In this document: positions 16,719 to 26,044 of the stretch, in pieces | How positions within the stretch are numbered: the first letter of the stretch is position 1 | Layout: every line of letters starts with the position of its first letter | NCBI GenBank assembly: GCA_025359065.1 | Contig: JANYHM010000014.1 | Coordinates: 1 to 62,884 of the forward strand | Length of the DNA stretch: 62,884 bases | Source: Synechococcales cyanobacterium GL140_1_metabinner_5_sub | GTDB taxonomy: Bacteria; Cyanobacteriota; Cyanobacteriia; Cyanobacteriales; Chamaesiphonaceae | Direction of reading: 5' to 3' | Notes under the pieces: model-generated | Told to the model about the DNA's origin: nothing | Seen by the model: only the letters and a program-made list of their open reading frames with translations | The model's database searches: none | Program-made: the position numbers and the translations under genes

Positions 16719-17626
16719 TTGTGACTCAAGATAAACCCAATGCTTAATAATACTCCACTGATAAAATGTAAGCGAACTGCCAGATATTTACAGGTTCTCA
16801 CAATTTCTGGCTGATCGTGATTTTGGGCAACAAAGCGGCAGAGTTGAAAGGCGATCGGGCTACCCAATAAAGCCCAAAAAGTAGTCAGGGGAAACACACC
16901 GGCTGTGACTAGCCCCAGCAACAGCAGATAGCTAAGTACCGTTGCAGCGGTGAGGAAATTAGATCCCAACTGAGTGCCCAGTCTGACAATTGGGGACTTT
17001 TTGCCTGCGGCGATATCATCGGCCACCTGATGAAAATGAGAGCAAAACAAAATTAGACTGGTTAAAATACCTATGATTACGCTGGCGGCCAGATTCACCG
17101 GTGAAAAACTCTGGGTTTGGCTGTAATAGGCTGCCGTTAAGGCCAATGGCCCAAAGCAAACAAAGCAAATAATTTCGCCTAAACCTAAGTATCCCAGCCG
17201 AAATGGCGGGCCTTGGTAGGTGTAGCCCAAAAAACAACAGAGTGCCACTATCTCTACCACTGTCCAGTCCTGCTGTGCCCAGCAGATGCTGGCGACTCCG
17301 ATGATGCCACCAACCAGCAGCAGATTGCTGAGCCAGAACATTAAATTGCGGTTGCCAGTAAGATTCACCACCGACTCTGCCTTGTTTTTGTCGATGCCAG
17401 TATCAGAATCAAATACGTCATTGCTGATGTTGATCCAGGCCACGATCGCAATGGCCGAAAGCAAGAAAGTGGCAAAGACGACTCCCTGAAATTTGCCGCT
17501 CTCGGCCACCGCGATCGCCGTACCTACCCCGATCGGCACCACGGCCACCGTATACATAGGAGGCTTGATGGCAGCCAGCCATAGCTTCTGACGAGAGGGT
17601 GATTTGAGGAGTTTGGCGGTGGTCAT
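16715..17626 (-). CDS. menA: 1,4-dihydroxy-2-naphthoate prenyl/phytyltransferase
   Basis: A 303-residue UbiA-superfamily integral membrane enzyme with about eight helices. It attaches the prenyl (phytyl in phylloquinone-making cyanobacteria) chain to 1,4-dihydroxy-2-naphthoate, a late step in the synthesis of the photosystem I quinone. The first aspartate-rich motif is NDVFDSDTGIDKNKAESVVNLTG (from residue 69) and the second is HQVADDIAAGKKSPIVRLG. It is divergent from menF across a 188-base gap that must hold both promoters, and is coupled to the bestrophin gene. Length and start are normal. Confidence 0.93.
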   Translation of the reverse strand: MTTAKLLKSPSRQKLWLAAIKPPMYTVAVVPIGVGTAIAVAESGKFQGVVFATFLLSAIAIVAWINISNDVFDSDTGIDKNKAESVVNLTGNRNLMFWLSNLLLVGGIIGVASICWAQQDWTVVEIVALCCFLGYTYQGPPFRLGYLGLGEIICFVCFGPLALTAAYYSQTQSFSPVNLAASVIIGILTSLILFCSHFHQVADDIAAGKKSPIVRLGTQLGSNFLTAATVLSYLLLLGLVTAGVFPLTTFWALLGSPIAFQLCRFVAQNHDQPEIVRTCKYLAVRLHFISGVLLSIGFILSHK

Positions 17627-17814
17627 AAAAAGGGGGCTGGGAAGCTTTGTTCACAGTTGTTTATGTTTTGCCCGAGGTTCCCAGAGTACAATATAAGCGC
17701 GAAATCGCAGCCTGCAATGCTCTCGGTGATTGGGTCACTAACTAGCTATAGCACAATTCCTGATTTGGCCTGGGCGAGCGTTGCAAAACCTTAAAAAAAC
17801 TTTATTTCGCTGGC

Positions 17815-19215
17815 ATGACAGTTACTTCTTACCGGTATCTTTTATCTGATGACAGCAAGGCAATTACTGCTTTGCTAAAAACTCAGCGCGGGCGGTCTGT
17901 CCGCCAAATCATCAGTCTGGAGTTTGCTTTGCCAGATGTGGATCCGCTGCTGGCTTTGCAAGTTTTGTGTTCTAAATCTCAGCCTTATTTTTATTGGGAA
18001 CAGGGCGATCGATCGATTGCCATGATCGGTACTGCCGCCCAGCGAAGCTTTACGGGTGCCGATCGGTTTGCTGCTGCCCAAGAGTATCTCCAAGAAATCG
18101 TTGATGGGGTAGCTAGTCGCACCCGTAGCTTTAAACCCGCCATCTACTGCCGGTTTCCATTCTTTGATGCTCCTGCTTCCTCTGTTCCTTTTGCCACCAG
18201 TCACCTCTGCTTGCCCCAGTGGCAAATTGAGCGCCGGAATGGTCGCTGTGCCTTAATTGTCAATGTACCAGCGGCTCGTTCGCGGAGCATTTCCGAAGAA
18301 AAATCGCTAAAAGTAATAGGTCAAGAAATTGCGGTGGTGATCGATCGGTTAGAAAGATTATCGGGACAGACTTTATCGCCAACCCCTCACAGATCAACCC
18401 GCAAAATTAGTATTACGGAGCAAGATAACCTAGAAAACTCTATTGACCTGGCTCTCCAGGCTATTGCCCAAGAGCAGATCCAAAAAATAGTTTTGGCTCA
18501 TACTGCCGAAGTGACTGCCCCAAATTTGTCAATTCCTAGTTCTTTAGCGAACCTGCGCGATCGACATCCTCACTGTTATACCTTTGCCACTAGTGATGGT
18601 CTGGGCAACTGTTTTTTGGGTGCCAGCCCCGAACGGCTAGTGACCGTGCAGGATGGTTTATTGATTGCTGATGCTTTAGCTGGTTCTGCGCCCCGTGGGC
18701 GATCGCCGCTGCTCGATCGGCAGTTGGGTGAAGAGCTGTTAGCTGATCCGAAAGAGCAACATGAACATCGCTTGGTGCGGAATTTCATCGCTGATTCCTT
18801 AGTAGATTTAGGTCTGCATCCTCAATGGTCAACCGCTCCTCGGCTGTTGCAATTGGCTAATATTCAGCATCTTTGGACTCCCATTCGCACGGTTTTGCCA
18901 ATGGGAGTGTCGCCCTTGACGGTAGTAGGCGCTTTGCATCCTACTCCAGCGGTGGCTGGCTTGCCGCGCGATTTAGCCTGTGCCAAAATTCGGGAATATG
19001 AGCAGGTCGATCGATCACTGTATGCTTCGCCGCTGGGCTGGATCGATGTGGATGGTGACTGTGAGTTTGTGGTGGGTATTCGATCGGCTTTGGTGACCGG
19101 AGACCGGGTACGACTCTATGCCGGTGCCGGGATTGTAGCGGGTTCGCAGGTATCTAAAGAGGTCGCAGAGATTCAGCTTAAGTTACAGCCGCTGTATCAG
19201 TCTTTGAGTATCTAG
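17815..19215 (+). CDS. menF: Isochorismate synthase
   Basis: A 466-residue chorismate-binding enzyme that makes isochorismate, the first committed step of the menaquinone/phylloquinone pathway. The C-terminal catalytic half has the family motifs GASPERLV, ADALAGSAPRGRSP, EQHEHRLVRNFI, QHLWTPI, HPTPAVAGLPRD and YAGAGIVAGSQ, with catalytic acids and bases in place. The N-terminal 200 residues are less conserved, as usual. A GTTCGCGGAGC-plus-hairpin sequence at 18277-18306 falls inside the gene and resembles the dispersed repeat found elsewhere in the window, read as RSRSISEEKS. Divergent with menA. Confidence 0.93.
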   Translation: MTVTSYRYLLSDDSKAITALLKTQRGRSVRQIISLEFALPDVDPLLALQVLCSKSQPYFYWEQGDRSIAMIGTAAQRSFTGADRFAAAQEYLQEIVDGVASRTRSFKPAIYCRFPFFDAPASSVPFATSHLCLPQWQIERRNGRCALIVNVPAARSRSISEEKSLKVIGQEIAVVIDRLERLSGQTLSPTPHRSTRKISITEQDNLENSIDLALQAIAQEQIQKIVLAHTAEVTAPNLSIPSSLANLRDRHPHCYTFATSDGLGNCFLGASPERLVTVQDGLLIADALAGSAPRGRSPLLDRQLGEELLADPKEQHEHRLVRNFIADSLVDLGLHPQWSTAPRLLQLANIQHLWTPIRTVLPMGVSPLTVVGALHPTPAVAGLPRDLACAKIREYEQVDRSLYASPLGWIDVDGDCEFVVGIRSALVTGDRVRLYAGAGIVAGSQVSKEVAEIQLKLQPLYQSLSI

Positions 19216-19325
19216 CTGGTTTTGGGTGCTTGCTACCGAAAAGGATTGCCTATGCTTTTAATACAGGGTAAAGTCCAATTCTCGATGGTAAAATTGAGTA
19301 AAGTCCTGAATGAATCCAACAAATA

Positions 19326-19835
19326 ATGAAGTTTTCCTTGATCTTAAGCATTTTGAGTATTCTTGGCACCATTGCCGGAATGACTGTTATTACTCAAGCT
19401 ACGATTAGTCCAAAACCCACCAGCTTATCAGCCCACAAAAACTTGATAGCAGCAAGTTCTTTAGAACAATCGGTATATACCCAAATTAATCAATATCGTC
19501 AGGCGCAAAATTTGCCACCGTTAGCATTTGACCAGACGATCTCTGAGCAAGCTAGAGCGCATAGTGCAGCCATGGCCAACTCTGGCCGGATTAGCCACAG
19601 TGGTTTTGATGGACGGGCAGCAGCGATCGGACAAACAATTACCTATAGCAGCGTGGCCGAAAATGTGGCTTCTAATAAAGGCTACGAAAACCCTGATAAC
19701 ACGGCGGTTAAAGGTTGGATCAAGAGTCCTGGTCATCACCAAAATATGGTTGGTGAATTTGATTTGACAGGTATTGGGGTTGTCGAACAGGGTGGAACTT
19801 ATTACTTCACTCAGATTTTTGTGCGTAAAAAATAA
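19326..19835 (+). CDS. CAP (SCP/PR-1) domain exported protein
   Basis: A 169-residue protein with an N-terminal signal or anchor helix (LILSILSILGTIAGMTVI) and a compact CAP domain from about residue 47. Conserved CAP features are INQYRQAQNLPPLAFDQTISEQARAHSAAMA, ISHSGFDGRAAAI, VAENVASN and VKGWIKSPGHHQNMVGEFDLTGIGV, which carry the His/Glu cavity residues. Bacterial members are exported and of unknown activity. It is probably monocistronic; the chaperone operon starts 125 bases later. Confidence 0.9.
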   Translation: MKFSLILSILSILGTIAGMTVITQATISPKPTSLSAHKNLIAASSLEQSVYTQINQYRQAQNLPPLAFDQTISEQARAHSAAMANSGRISHSGFDGRAAAIGQTITYSSVAENVASNKGYENPDNTAVKGWIKSPGHHQNMVGEFDLTGIGVVEQGGTYYFTQIFVRKK

Positions 19836-19959
19836 TCAGTAGGTGCTTCGAGTAGCAATAATGTCACATTAGTTGACAAAAAAGAGCAAAAGCATAAAAA
19901 TCTTGCTAGAGTATTGCGATGTTCATCGACACCGTAATACTCGCTAGAAATTATTTCAG

Positions 19960-22434
19960 ATGCCCAACCGCAAAGCATTGCGCAAGCAACAACAAGCAGC
20001 TTCAGCCGATCAGCCAGCTAATATTGATCGGTTGCAAGAGCAGGTGCAAAAATTAATTCAAAAAAAGAGTTATCGTCAGGCGATCGAAAAAATTAAGCAG
20101 GTTAACAAAATGCACCCTGAGGCCAAAATCAGGCCATCAGAATCTGAAGTTTGGGCTTTGCAAGGACAGCAAGAATATCATTTGGGGCAACATCGCCAAG
20201 CCCAAGCCTCACTGCGTCAAGCTATAGAACTTGGTACGACAGAAGAATCTTACTATTGGCTGGCCAGAAGTTTGATGGTCAGCGATGACTCGGCGACCGC
20301 CCTAGAAACAATGGGCGGTGCTTTTGATAGTCAAATTCTGACCCAAGACTACGCCGGTTGCTACCTGAAACTATTACTGCTACAAGAAGATACCGCACAA
20401 GTTGCCGACTTGCTAAAGACTAAAACAAAAAGGTTTAGCTCGGCGCAAATTCATTGGGCTACGGGGCTATTATCTTTAAAAGCCGGAAAACTATCAGAGG
20501 CGCTTGAGCACTTTAAAAAAATGGGGAGCAATGCCACTCCTGGTGACTCTCCGGCAGCCTGGATTGTTTATGTTCAGCAACAGCTTGGTGATTGGTCTCA
20601 GGCTGAAGACAGCTTGAATTTACCAAAGCCAACAGAATCAAGTCGGCTAAGCTCGTTTTTACCGACCCATCCGGCTATTAGCCGGTTGTCTTTGGTACAA
20701 GCTGCTGCGCCCCAGGCATCACCGGCAGTGATCAAATTAATCGATCGACAAGAAGGCAAGCAGCGAATTCTCAGTGCCGCGATCAGATTTCTGCAGCTAA
20801 TAGATCAGTCTAATCATCATGATGCTGCCCATATTTTACAAAAGCTGCCTCGTCCCTGCCTAGAATTTCCAGAGCTAGATAGCTTATATCGATCGGTGAT
20901 GATTTTAGCTGCCGATGAGGCGATGGAAGATTTAGAGTTGGAATGTATTGTGTCCTTCTTAGAAGCAGTGGTGTATGAGCCACCTTTTGATGTTCAGCTT
21001 GTGCTCAAGCTGCGCTGTATGTATGAGGGTGAAGAATATCCGCTGCAACACTTTAAGCGATTGTACAGCTATTTTTTGGCCGAAGTAAAAAAATTGGCTC
21101 AAGACCAGCCCCAGAATTGGCCGGTTTCACATCTCAATTCTGCTTTGGCACAAATCCATTGCTGGCTCGCAGATGCTTGCATTTCGCGGGGTTCCACCCA
21201 GCATGGTTACAATGCCTTACAGACGGCGATCGATCTCTGTCCCAAATCGCCTGAAGTGGTTGGTCGGCAAGGATTAAAAGCTTATTTACAGGGTGATACA
21301 GCTAAAGCTATTGATCTGCTGACTAAATCTTTAGAAAATGGCTGTAAATCGCGAGAAGTTTACGATCGACTACTGCTAGAGTTAAAAAAACAAGATGGTC
21401 AAGATGCGGTTAAAGATATTCAGCGACGCTTTGGTCAGGCTTTTAGGGATGAAGAAGCCGAGGATTTAGACCAAGAAGCAATTCCAGAATGGATTGAGGC
21501 ATTTATGCCTCAGAAATATCAAATTTTTGAGAGTTATATTGAAGAGCTTAACGAAGAAAATGCTGCTATTGCAGCCAGTCAAATTTTTGTAGCAGCAGTA
21601 GAAGGTGAACCCAATGCTGCTGGTAAAGTTGGTTTTAGGCAAGAATGGGCAGCTAAAAAATGGCAAGAACTACTACAAAAGCTTGCCGATCCAGAAAAGA
21701 TTTTAGCTATTCAGGCTATTTTCTTGGCAATTCAGCTTTTTTCTAAGCGCCAAAAAGGCGTTGCCGCTTTACAAAACGATTATCTACAGCAATTATTTTC
21801 AATAGATCACCCAGAAACTCCATCTGTCCATTTAATGCTGTGGGCTGTTAAGGGCGATCGATTACCTGCCTTGCAGACCGCCTGCCGCAGTTATTTGAGG
21901 TTGTCACCCCTACCGGAACTAGCTTTAACGCAGCTCCAGTTTCGGGTACGGCGTTTTGCAACCAGCGAAAGTCTGCGATCGCTAATTGATGAATTTTTAC
22001 GTCAAGATGCTCAAAACCCACAGCTTTTGTTAGCGAAAGCTACCACTTATGAAAGCGAAAGTAACAGCTATCATGAGCTGAAAGAACAGGGATTTGATCT
22101 GGCTCGTCGTTTGCAAGATACTGCCGCTCTCCAGGCGTATCGAGCAGAAGAGCGGTTTCAATCAGATCAGGTATCGACCATGCTATTTATGGGTGCCAGG
22201 AGTGGTGAAGATTTTGATCAAGCCAGTTTTGTGAAACAAATTGTGCGAAAAATGTTTGGTGATAATTTGCCGCCTGAGAAATTAGCTGAAGTTATGCCCA
22301 AGCTACTACAACTTCTGGAAGATAGCATGTACGAGGACGATGATGATTTTTATGAGGATGACGATTTTTCTATTCCTCAAATGCTTTTTGGTGGAAAGCG
22401 CCCGTCTCCAAATAACAAAAAAGGTCGCAGGTAA
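19960..22434 (+). CDS. TPR-rich protein, first gene of an Hsp70 operon
   Basis: An 824-residue soluble protein built mostly from TPR-like helical pairs. Clear units include VWALQGQQEYHLGQHRQAQASLRQAI near residue 65, HWATGLLSLKAGKLSEALEHFKKM near 170 and VVGRQGLKAYLQGDTAKAIDLLTKSLENG near 430. The C-terminus is very acidic (YEDDDDFYEDDDF) and then basic. It is followed in the same direction by a J-like, a GrpE-like and an Hsp70 gene with gaps of 36, 47 and 27 bases. It is probably a scaffold or client-recognition partner of that Hsp70. I do not recognise a named family. Confidence 0.8.
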   Translation: MPNRKALRKQQQAASADQPANIDRLQEQVQKLIQKKSYRQAIEKIKQVNKMHPEAKIRPSESEVWALQGQQEYHLGQHRQAQASLRQAIELGTTEESYYWLARSLMVSDDSATALETMGGAFDSQILTQDYAGCYLKLLLLQEDTAQVADLLKTKTKRFSSAQIHWATGLLSLKAGKLSEALEHFKKMGSNATPGDSPAAWIVYVQQQLGDWSQAEDSLNLPKPTESSRLSSFLPTHPAISRLSLVQAAAPQASPAVIKLIDRQEGKQRILSAAIRFLQLIDQSNHHDAAHILQKLPRPCLEFPELDSLYRSVMILAADEAMEDLELECIVSFLEAVVYEPPFDVQLVLKLRCMYEGEEYPLQHFKRLYSYFLAEVKKLAQDQPQNWPVSHLNSALAQIHCWLADACISRGSTQHGYNALQTAIDLCPKSPEVVGRQGLKAYLQGDTAKAIDLLTKSLENGCKSREVYDRLLLELKKQDGQDAVKDIQRRFGQAFRDEEAEDLDQEAIPEWIEAFMPQKYQIFESYIEELNEENAAIAASQIFVAAVEGEPNAAGKVGFRQEWAAKKWQELLQKLADPEKILAIQAIFLAIQLFSKRQKGVAALQNDYLQQLFSIDHPETPSVHLMLWAVKGDRLPALQTACRSYLRLSPLPELALTQLQFRVRRFATSESLRSLIDEFLRQDAQNPQLLLAKATTYESESNSYHELKEQGFDLARRLQDTAALQAYRAEERFQSDQVSTMLFMGARSGEDFDQASFVKQIVRKMFGDNLPPEKLAEVMPKLLQLLEDSMYEDDDDFYEDDDFSIPQMLFGGKRPSPNNKKGRR

Positions 22435-22470
22435 ATTAATCTTTAGTGAATTTTCAGGAAGAATTAACCA

Positions 22471-22767
22471 ATGTCAGAAAATCATACTTTGTTAGGGCTT
22501 TTGCCCGGTGCCACCCCTGCTGAAATCAAAGCAGCCTATCATGCCAAGCTAAAAGAGTTTCCGGCTCATAAACACCCCCAAGAATTTAAGGCTGTTCGAT
22601 CGGCTTATGAGATACTTCAGAAAGAGTTGCAGCAAACCAATGAAGATTTCTTTGCGATTAGTCCATCTAAAGTTAAGCTAGATCGGCAGGCTTTGCAAGG
22701 TCTACGAAACAGAGTTGCGAGCAAACTTGAGGTGAGTTTAGCAGAGCTTATTCAGCTTACATTTTGA
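22471..22767 (+). CDS. J-domain-like protein lacking the HPD motif
   Basis: A 98-residue protein whose first 55 residues follow the J-domain plan: HTLLGLLPGATPAEIKAAYHAKLKEF (helices I-II) and EFKAVRSAYEILQKEL (helix III). The loop that should read HPDK reads PAHK, followed by HPQEF, so the His-Pro-Asp triad needed to trigger Hsp70 ATP hydrolysis is missing. The second half (FFAISPSKVKLDRQALQGLRNRVASKL) is a short helical tail. It sits between the TPR gene and the GrpE-like gene. It may act as a tether or a regulator rather than an ATPase activator. Confidence 0.78.
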   Translation: MSENHTLLGLLPGATPAEIKAAYHAKLKEFPAHKHPQEFKAVRSAYEILQKELQQTNEDFFAISPSKVKLDRQALQGLRNRVASKLEVSLAELIQLTF

Positions 22768-22814
22768 ACTTACCCATTCTTGAGATTCAGCAGTTTTGAA
22801 ATTTTATAGTTATC

Positions 22815-23405
22815 ATGACCTCATCACCCCGAGAGCTTTCTTTTAATAACATTAAATTACAGAAAGATCAAGAGAAATTGATTCAAGATTTATTGGGTAT
22901 TTTAGATGATTTAGACAATGCCTGTGAGCACTGGCAGCAAGCAGCACAAGACTATGCTAATCCGATTGATTCATTTTTGAATGAAGATAATGTACCCAAC
23001 GAGCAGCAGCTTTTACTGAATTCACCATCACTGAATTTACCATCACTGTGGCAGCGACTTTGGTACTGGTTTGTGGGCAGTCCGTCGGTAGTTGAAGCTA
23101 TTGTAGTGCCAAAGGCAGCTCCTGATCTAGAAGTAGTGGCCAGTGCCAGCGAAGGTGTCGAAATGATTCGGCGATCGCTGCTGGATGTGTTGCGCAGACA
23201 GCAGGTGGTGCCCTTAGATGTGCTGGGAAAAACCTTTGATCCGGCGCGGATGTACGCCATGGGTCGTCAAGAATGCGCTGATGCCGAAGAAAATACTGTA
23301 GTTCATGAAGTAGTCCGGGGCTATTTGTGGCAAAATCGAGTACTGCGCGAATCACAGGTGGTGGTGGCTGTTAAGCCGGTAGCTGCTAATGAAACATTAG
23401 AATAA
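22815..23405 (+). CDS. GrpE-like nucleotide exchange factor
   Basis: A 196-residue protein with an N-terminal helical region (KDQEKLIQDLLGILDDLDNACEHW), where GrpE keeps its central LDDLERA-type helix, and a C-terminal beta domain ending GYLWQNRVLRESQVVVAV, the usual GrpE finish. The segment EMIRRSLLDVLRRQQVVPLDVLGKTFDPARMYAMG matches the conserved GrpE core. A loop of about 60 residues rich in hydrophobic and proline residues (53-105) splits the two. It stands between the J-like and Hsp70 genes and is most likely the exchange factor dedicated to that Hsp70, distinct from the housekeeping grpE. Confidence 0.85.
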   Translation: MTSSPRELSFNNIKLQKDQEKLIQDLLGILDDLDNACEHWQQAAQDYANPIDSFLNEDNVPNEQQLLLNSPSLNLPSLWQRLWYWFVGSPSVVEAIVVPKAAPDLEVVASASEGVEMIRRSLLDVLRRQQVVPLDVLGKTFDPARMYAMGRQECADAEENTVVHEVVRGYLWQNRVLRESQVVVAVKPVAANETLE

Positions 23406-23432
23406 CTAGGAATTTATTGGAGAAAAAAGATT

Positions 23433-25004
23433 ATGGCAAAAGCAGTAGGGATTGATTTAGGCACCACTAATTCGGTAGTGGCAGCAATTAGTGATGGTCA
23501 GCCTTGGGTAATTCCTGATGAAAATGGTGAAGCTATTTTGCCTTCTTGTGTGGGCTTGGGGGCTGATGGCAAATTATTGGTGGGGCAAGAGGGCATTCGG
23601 CAATATGCGGCAGCGCCAGAACGCACGGTTAAATCAATCAAGCGCCAGATGGGCACCAATCATAAAACTAGCTTGGGCGATCGAGAGTATTTGCCCCAAG
23701 AGATATCGGCGATTATTTTGCGTTCTTTAAAGCAGCGTGCCGAAAAAGCTTTGGGCGAAGAAGTCACTCAAGCGGTGATTACGGTACCTGCTTTGTTTAC
23801 CGATGCCCAACGGCAGGCCACCAAAGAAGCTGGCGAAATTGCTGGGTTTGAAGTTTTGCAAGTAATCAACGAACCCACTGCCGCTGCCTTGACCTACGAT
23901 TTTCGCAATGAAGAAACCGAAAGAGTTTTAGTTTACGACCTAGGGGGCGGCACCTTTGATGTTTCGATCGTGGAAATTACTGGTGATGTGACCGAGGTAT
24001 TGGCAAGTCACGGTAACAATCGCCTGGGTGGCGATGACTTCGATCGACGTTTGCAGCTACATTTGATCGAGCTATTTTATCAAAAGCATCAGGTTGCTGT
24101 GCCCGAAGATGCTGCTATCCAGGCGCGACTATTACGGGCGGCAGAGCAAGTCAAAATCGATCTCAGTCAACATGCCTTTACTGCTGTACGTGAGCCTTTT
24201 TTGGTCAGCCAAAAGAAAAAAGCCCTGCACTTAGAAGCCGATCTGTCGCGGGAGACACTAGAAACTTTACTGAAGCCGCTGTTGATGGAAACCCTATCGG
24301 CGATCGATCGGGCGTTAGCAGATGCCTCAATGCAGGCCAAAGATCTTGATCGGGTGATTTTAGTGGGGGGATCGACTCGGATTCCTTTAGTTCAAAGCTT
24401 GGTCTCAGAACATTTGGGTCAGGCACCAGTAGCTGGTATCGAACCAGATTTATGTGTGGCATTAGGAGCTGCTATTCAGGCTGGGGTGTTGTCTGGTGAA
24501 TCGATCGATGCCATCTTAGTCGATGTTATTCCTCATTCATTGGGTATTTCGGCTGTTTCTGATACAGTTTATGGTCTGCGTCCAGGGATGTTTAGCGTAA
24601 TTATTCCCCGCAATAGTGTAATTCCAATTTCTCGTTCTGAAGCTTATTCCACCACCTTTGATGATCAAGATATGGTAGAAGTCAATATCTACCAAGGGGA
24701 GAATGCGATTGCTAAAGAAAATGTGCCTTTGGGCTCTTTTTTAATTGAAAACTTGCCGCTGCGACCGGCAGGTGATTTGAAAATTGAAGTGCATTTCGAT
24801 TTTGATCATAGTGGTATTTTGGCGGTGACAGCCACTGAGCAAGGTCACGGACAGCAAAGTAGTCTCATTGTCGAGAATGCGGCCACCAGTCGTTTGTCAA
24901 GCCAAGATTTGAAGCAATCCCGAGCCGATATCGATTCTTTATTTGAGGTGGAATTAGATGAGGATACTGGGCTGGATGCCGAGGAAGATATCGAAGATGA
25001 TTAA
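23433..25004 (+). CDS. Short Hsp70 family protein (no C-terminal lid)
   Basis: A 523-residue DnaK homologue. The nucleotide-binding domain is complete: VGIDLGTTNSVVA (phosphate 1), VITVPALFTDAQRQA, INEPTAAALTYDF, VYDLGGGTFDVSIVEI (phosphate 2) and VILVGGSTRIPLV (adenosine). The beta part of the substrate domain ends about residue 490, and the alpha-helical lid and EEVD-type tail of normal DnaK are replaced by a short acidic end (VELDEDTGLDAEEDIEDD). It is the last gene of the TPR/J/GrpE/Hsp70 operon. Its stop shares the TTAA of the convergent DUF1350 stop. This is a specialised Hsp70, not the main DnaK. Confidence 0.9.
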   Translation: MAKAVGIDLGTTNSVVAAISDGQPWVIPDENGEAILPSCVGLGADGKLLVGQEGIRQYAAAPERTVKSIKRQMGTNHKTSLGDREYLPQEISAIILRSLKQRAEKALGEEVTQAVITVPALFTDAQRQATKEAGEIAGFEVLQVINEPTAAALTYDFRNEETERVLVYDLGGGTFDVSIVEITGDVTEVLASHGNNRLGGDDFDRRLQLHLIELFYQKHQVAVPEDAAIQARLLRAAEQVKIDLSQHAFTAVREPFLVSQKKKALHLEADLSRETLETLLKPLLMETLSAIDRALADASMQAKDLDRVILVGGSTRIPLVQSLVSEHLGQAPVAGIEPDLCVALGAAIQAGVLSGESIDAILVDVIPHSLGISAVSDTVYGLRPGMFSVIIPRNSVIPISRSEAYSTTFDDQDMVEVNIYQGENAIAKENVPLGSFLIENLPLRPAGDLKIEVHFDFDHSGILAVTATEQGHGQQSSLIVENAATSRLSSQDLKQSRADIDSLFEVELDEDTGLDAEEDIEDD

Positions 25005-25933
25005 ATTCCTGATTGCCTCTTTACTAGCTCATCCAAAAAATGGATGGTAGCACTTTCAATCTGTCTATCTTTAATTGACTTGATAAACTTGTCAAACGGG
25101 TTTAAATCAACTATGTAGTTTTGAACCCTGATACCTAGAGGTTCTAAATGCTTACCTTCTAATTCTTGATGTAATAAAGGAACAGGCTTTTTCTGAAGTT
25201 CTTTGATTAACCACAATACATCGCTCTCTGCCTGAATTTTTAATGATTTATGGGCATCAGTTTTACTGCCTGCTAAGGTATCTTTATCGAAAGAAATTAG
25301 TGCTGTGAGATTAAACAAGTTACTCCGCTCAATTAAGCACTGGGTTTCTTTTCTGGTAGGTTTTACTCCTAACCCAAGTAGATCGAGAATCTGGGCAATA
25401 AACTTCACTGGGATTGCACTTTCCGTGTCGCTAATATCTGGTGCAATTAGTAGAGATGGTTGGTCAAAAATTGAAGGACTGTCTGAATTAGCTGTAAGAT
25501 TTATAGTTAGTTGATTGTCAAATTTTTTTACGCAATAATTAACTGTGTCTTGCCATTTTTGGCTACTAAGAAATTCTAGGAGAGAAATATATTTACATCC
25601 CAAGCTATGGCCTAGCCAAAAGTATTTTTTTCTCTGTTGATATATACTACTTTGATATCCTCTGCTTTTGGCAACTTCGGTGATCTCATGGCGCAATACT
25701 TCATGCTCTTTAAGCAGCTCGATCGCAATCGACCAGTGACGAAAACTAAAACGAAAAGGCAGTGCAATTATTGTGTAACCTTCTTCAAATAACGTTTGCA
25801 GAAAATATCGATAAAAAATCGTTGGGAAAGTCCCAAAAAAAGCACCTCCAATAAATTGGATAACGCCTTTAGGATCGGGATGTATTGCTACCCAGCTAAA
25901 TGAAAGTGGACAAAACCTAAAAGTAGGATTCAT
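25001..25933 (-). CDS. DUF1350 family protein (alpha/beta-hydrolase-like)
   Basis: A 310-residue DUF1350 protein of the kind conserved in cyanobacteria and plastid-bearing eukaryotes. After the strand WVAIHPDPKGVIQFIGGAFFGTFPTIFYRYFLQTLFEEGYTII the nucleophile-elbow-like GHSLGCKY appears near residue 119, and LLIAPDISDTESAIP lies where a catalytic acid could sit, which suggests an alpha/beta hydrolase fold. Substrate is unknown. It ends on the shared TTAA with the Hsp70 gene, so the two transcripts converge with no terminator between them. Confidence 0.85.
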   Translation of the reverse strand: MNPTFRFCPLSFSWVAIHPDPKGVIQFIGGAFFGTFPTIFYRYFLQTLFEEGYTIIALPFRFSFRHWSIAIELLKEHEVLRHEITEVAKSRGYQSSIYQQRKKYFWLGHSLGCKYISLLEFLSSQKWQDTVNYCVKKFDNQLTINLTANSDSPSIFDQPSLLIAPDISDTESAIPVKFIAQILDLLGLGVKPTRKETQCLIERSNLFNLTALISFDKDTLAGSKTDAHKSLKIQAESDVLWLIKELQKKPVPLLHQELEGKHLEPLGIRVQNYIVDLNPFDKFIKSIKDRQIESATIHFLDELVKRQSGI

Positions 25934-26004
25934 GTTACTTCTCTTTGATTACATTTTTATTTGATAAGATTATGATGTTTGTGTAAGCAAAAGGATTAAT
26001 TTTA

Positions 26005-26037
26005 AATAAAAAGGGTGAGACACTCACCCTGATTTTA
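26005..26037 (-). terminator. Intrinsic terminator
   Basis: AGGGTGAG and CTCACCCT pair around a 3-base loop, and the minus strand continues CCTTTTTATTT, so it ends transcription of the hypothetical gene at 26045-26668 before the DUF1350 gene. Confidence 0.75.
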
Positions 26038-26044
26038 TATTAAC

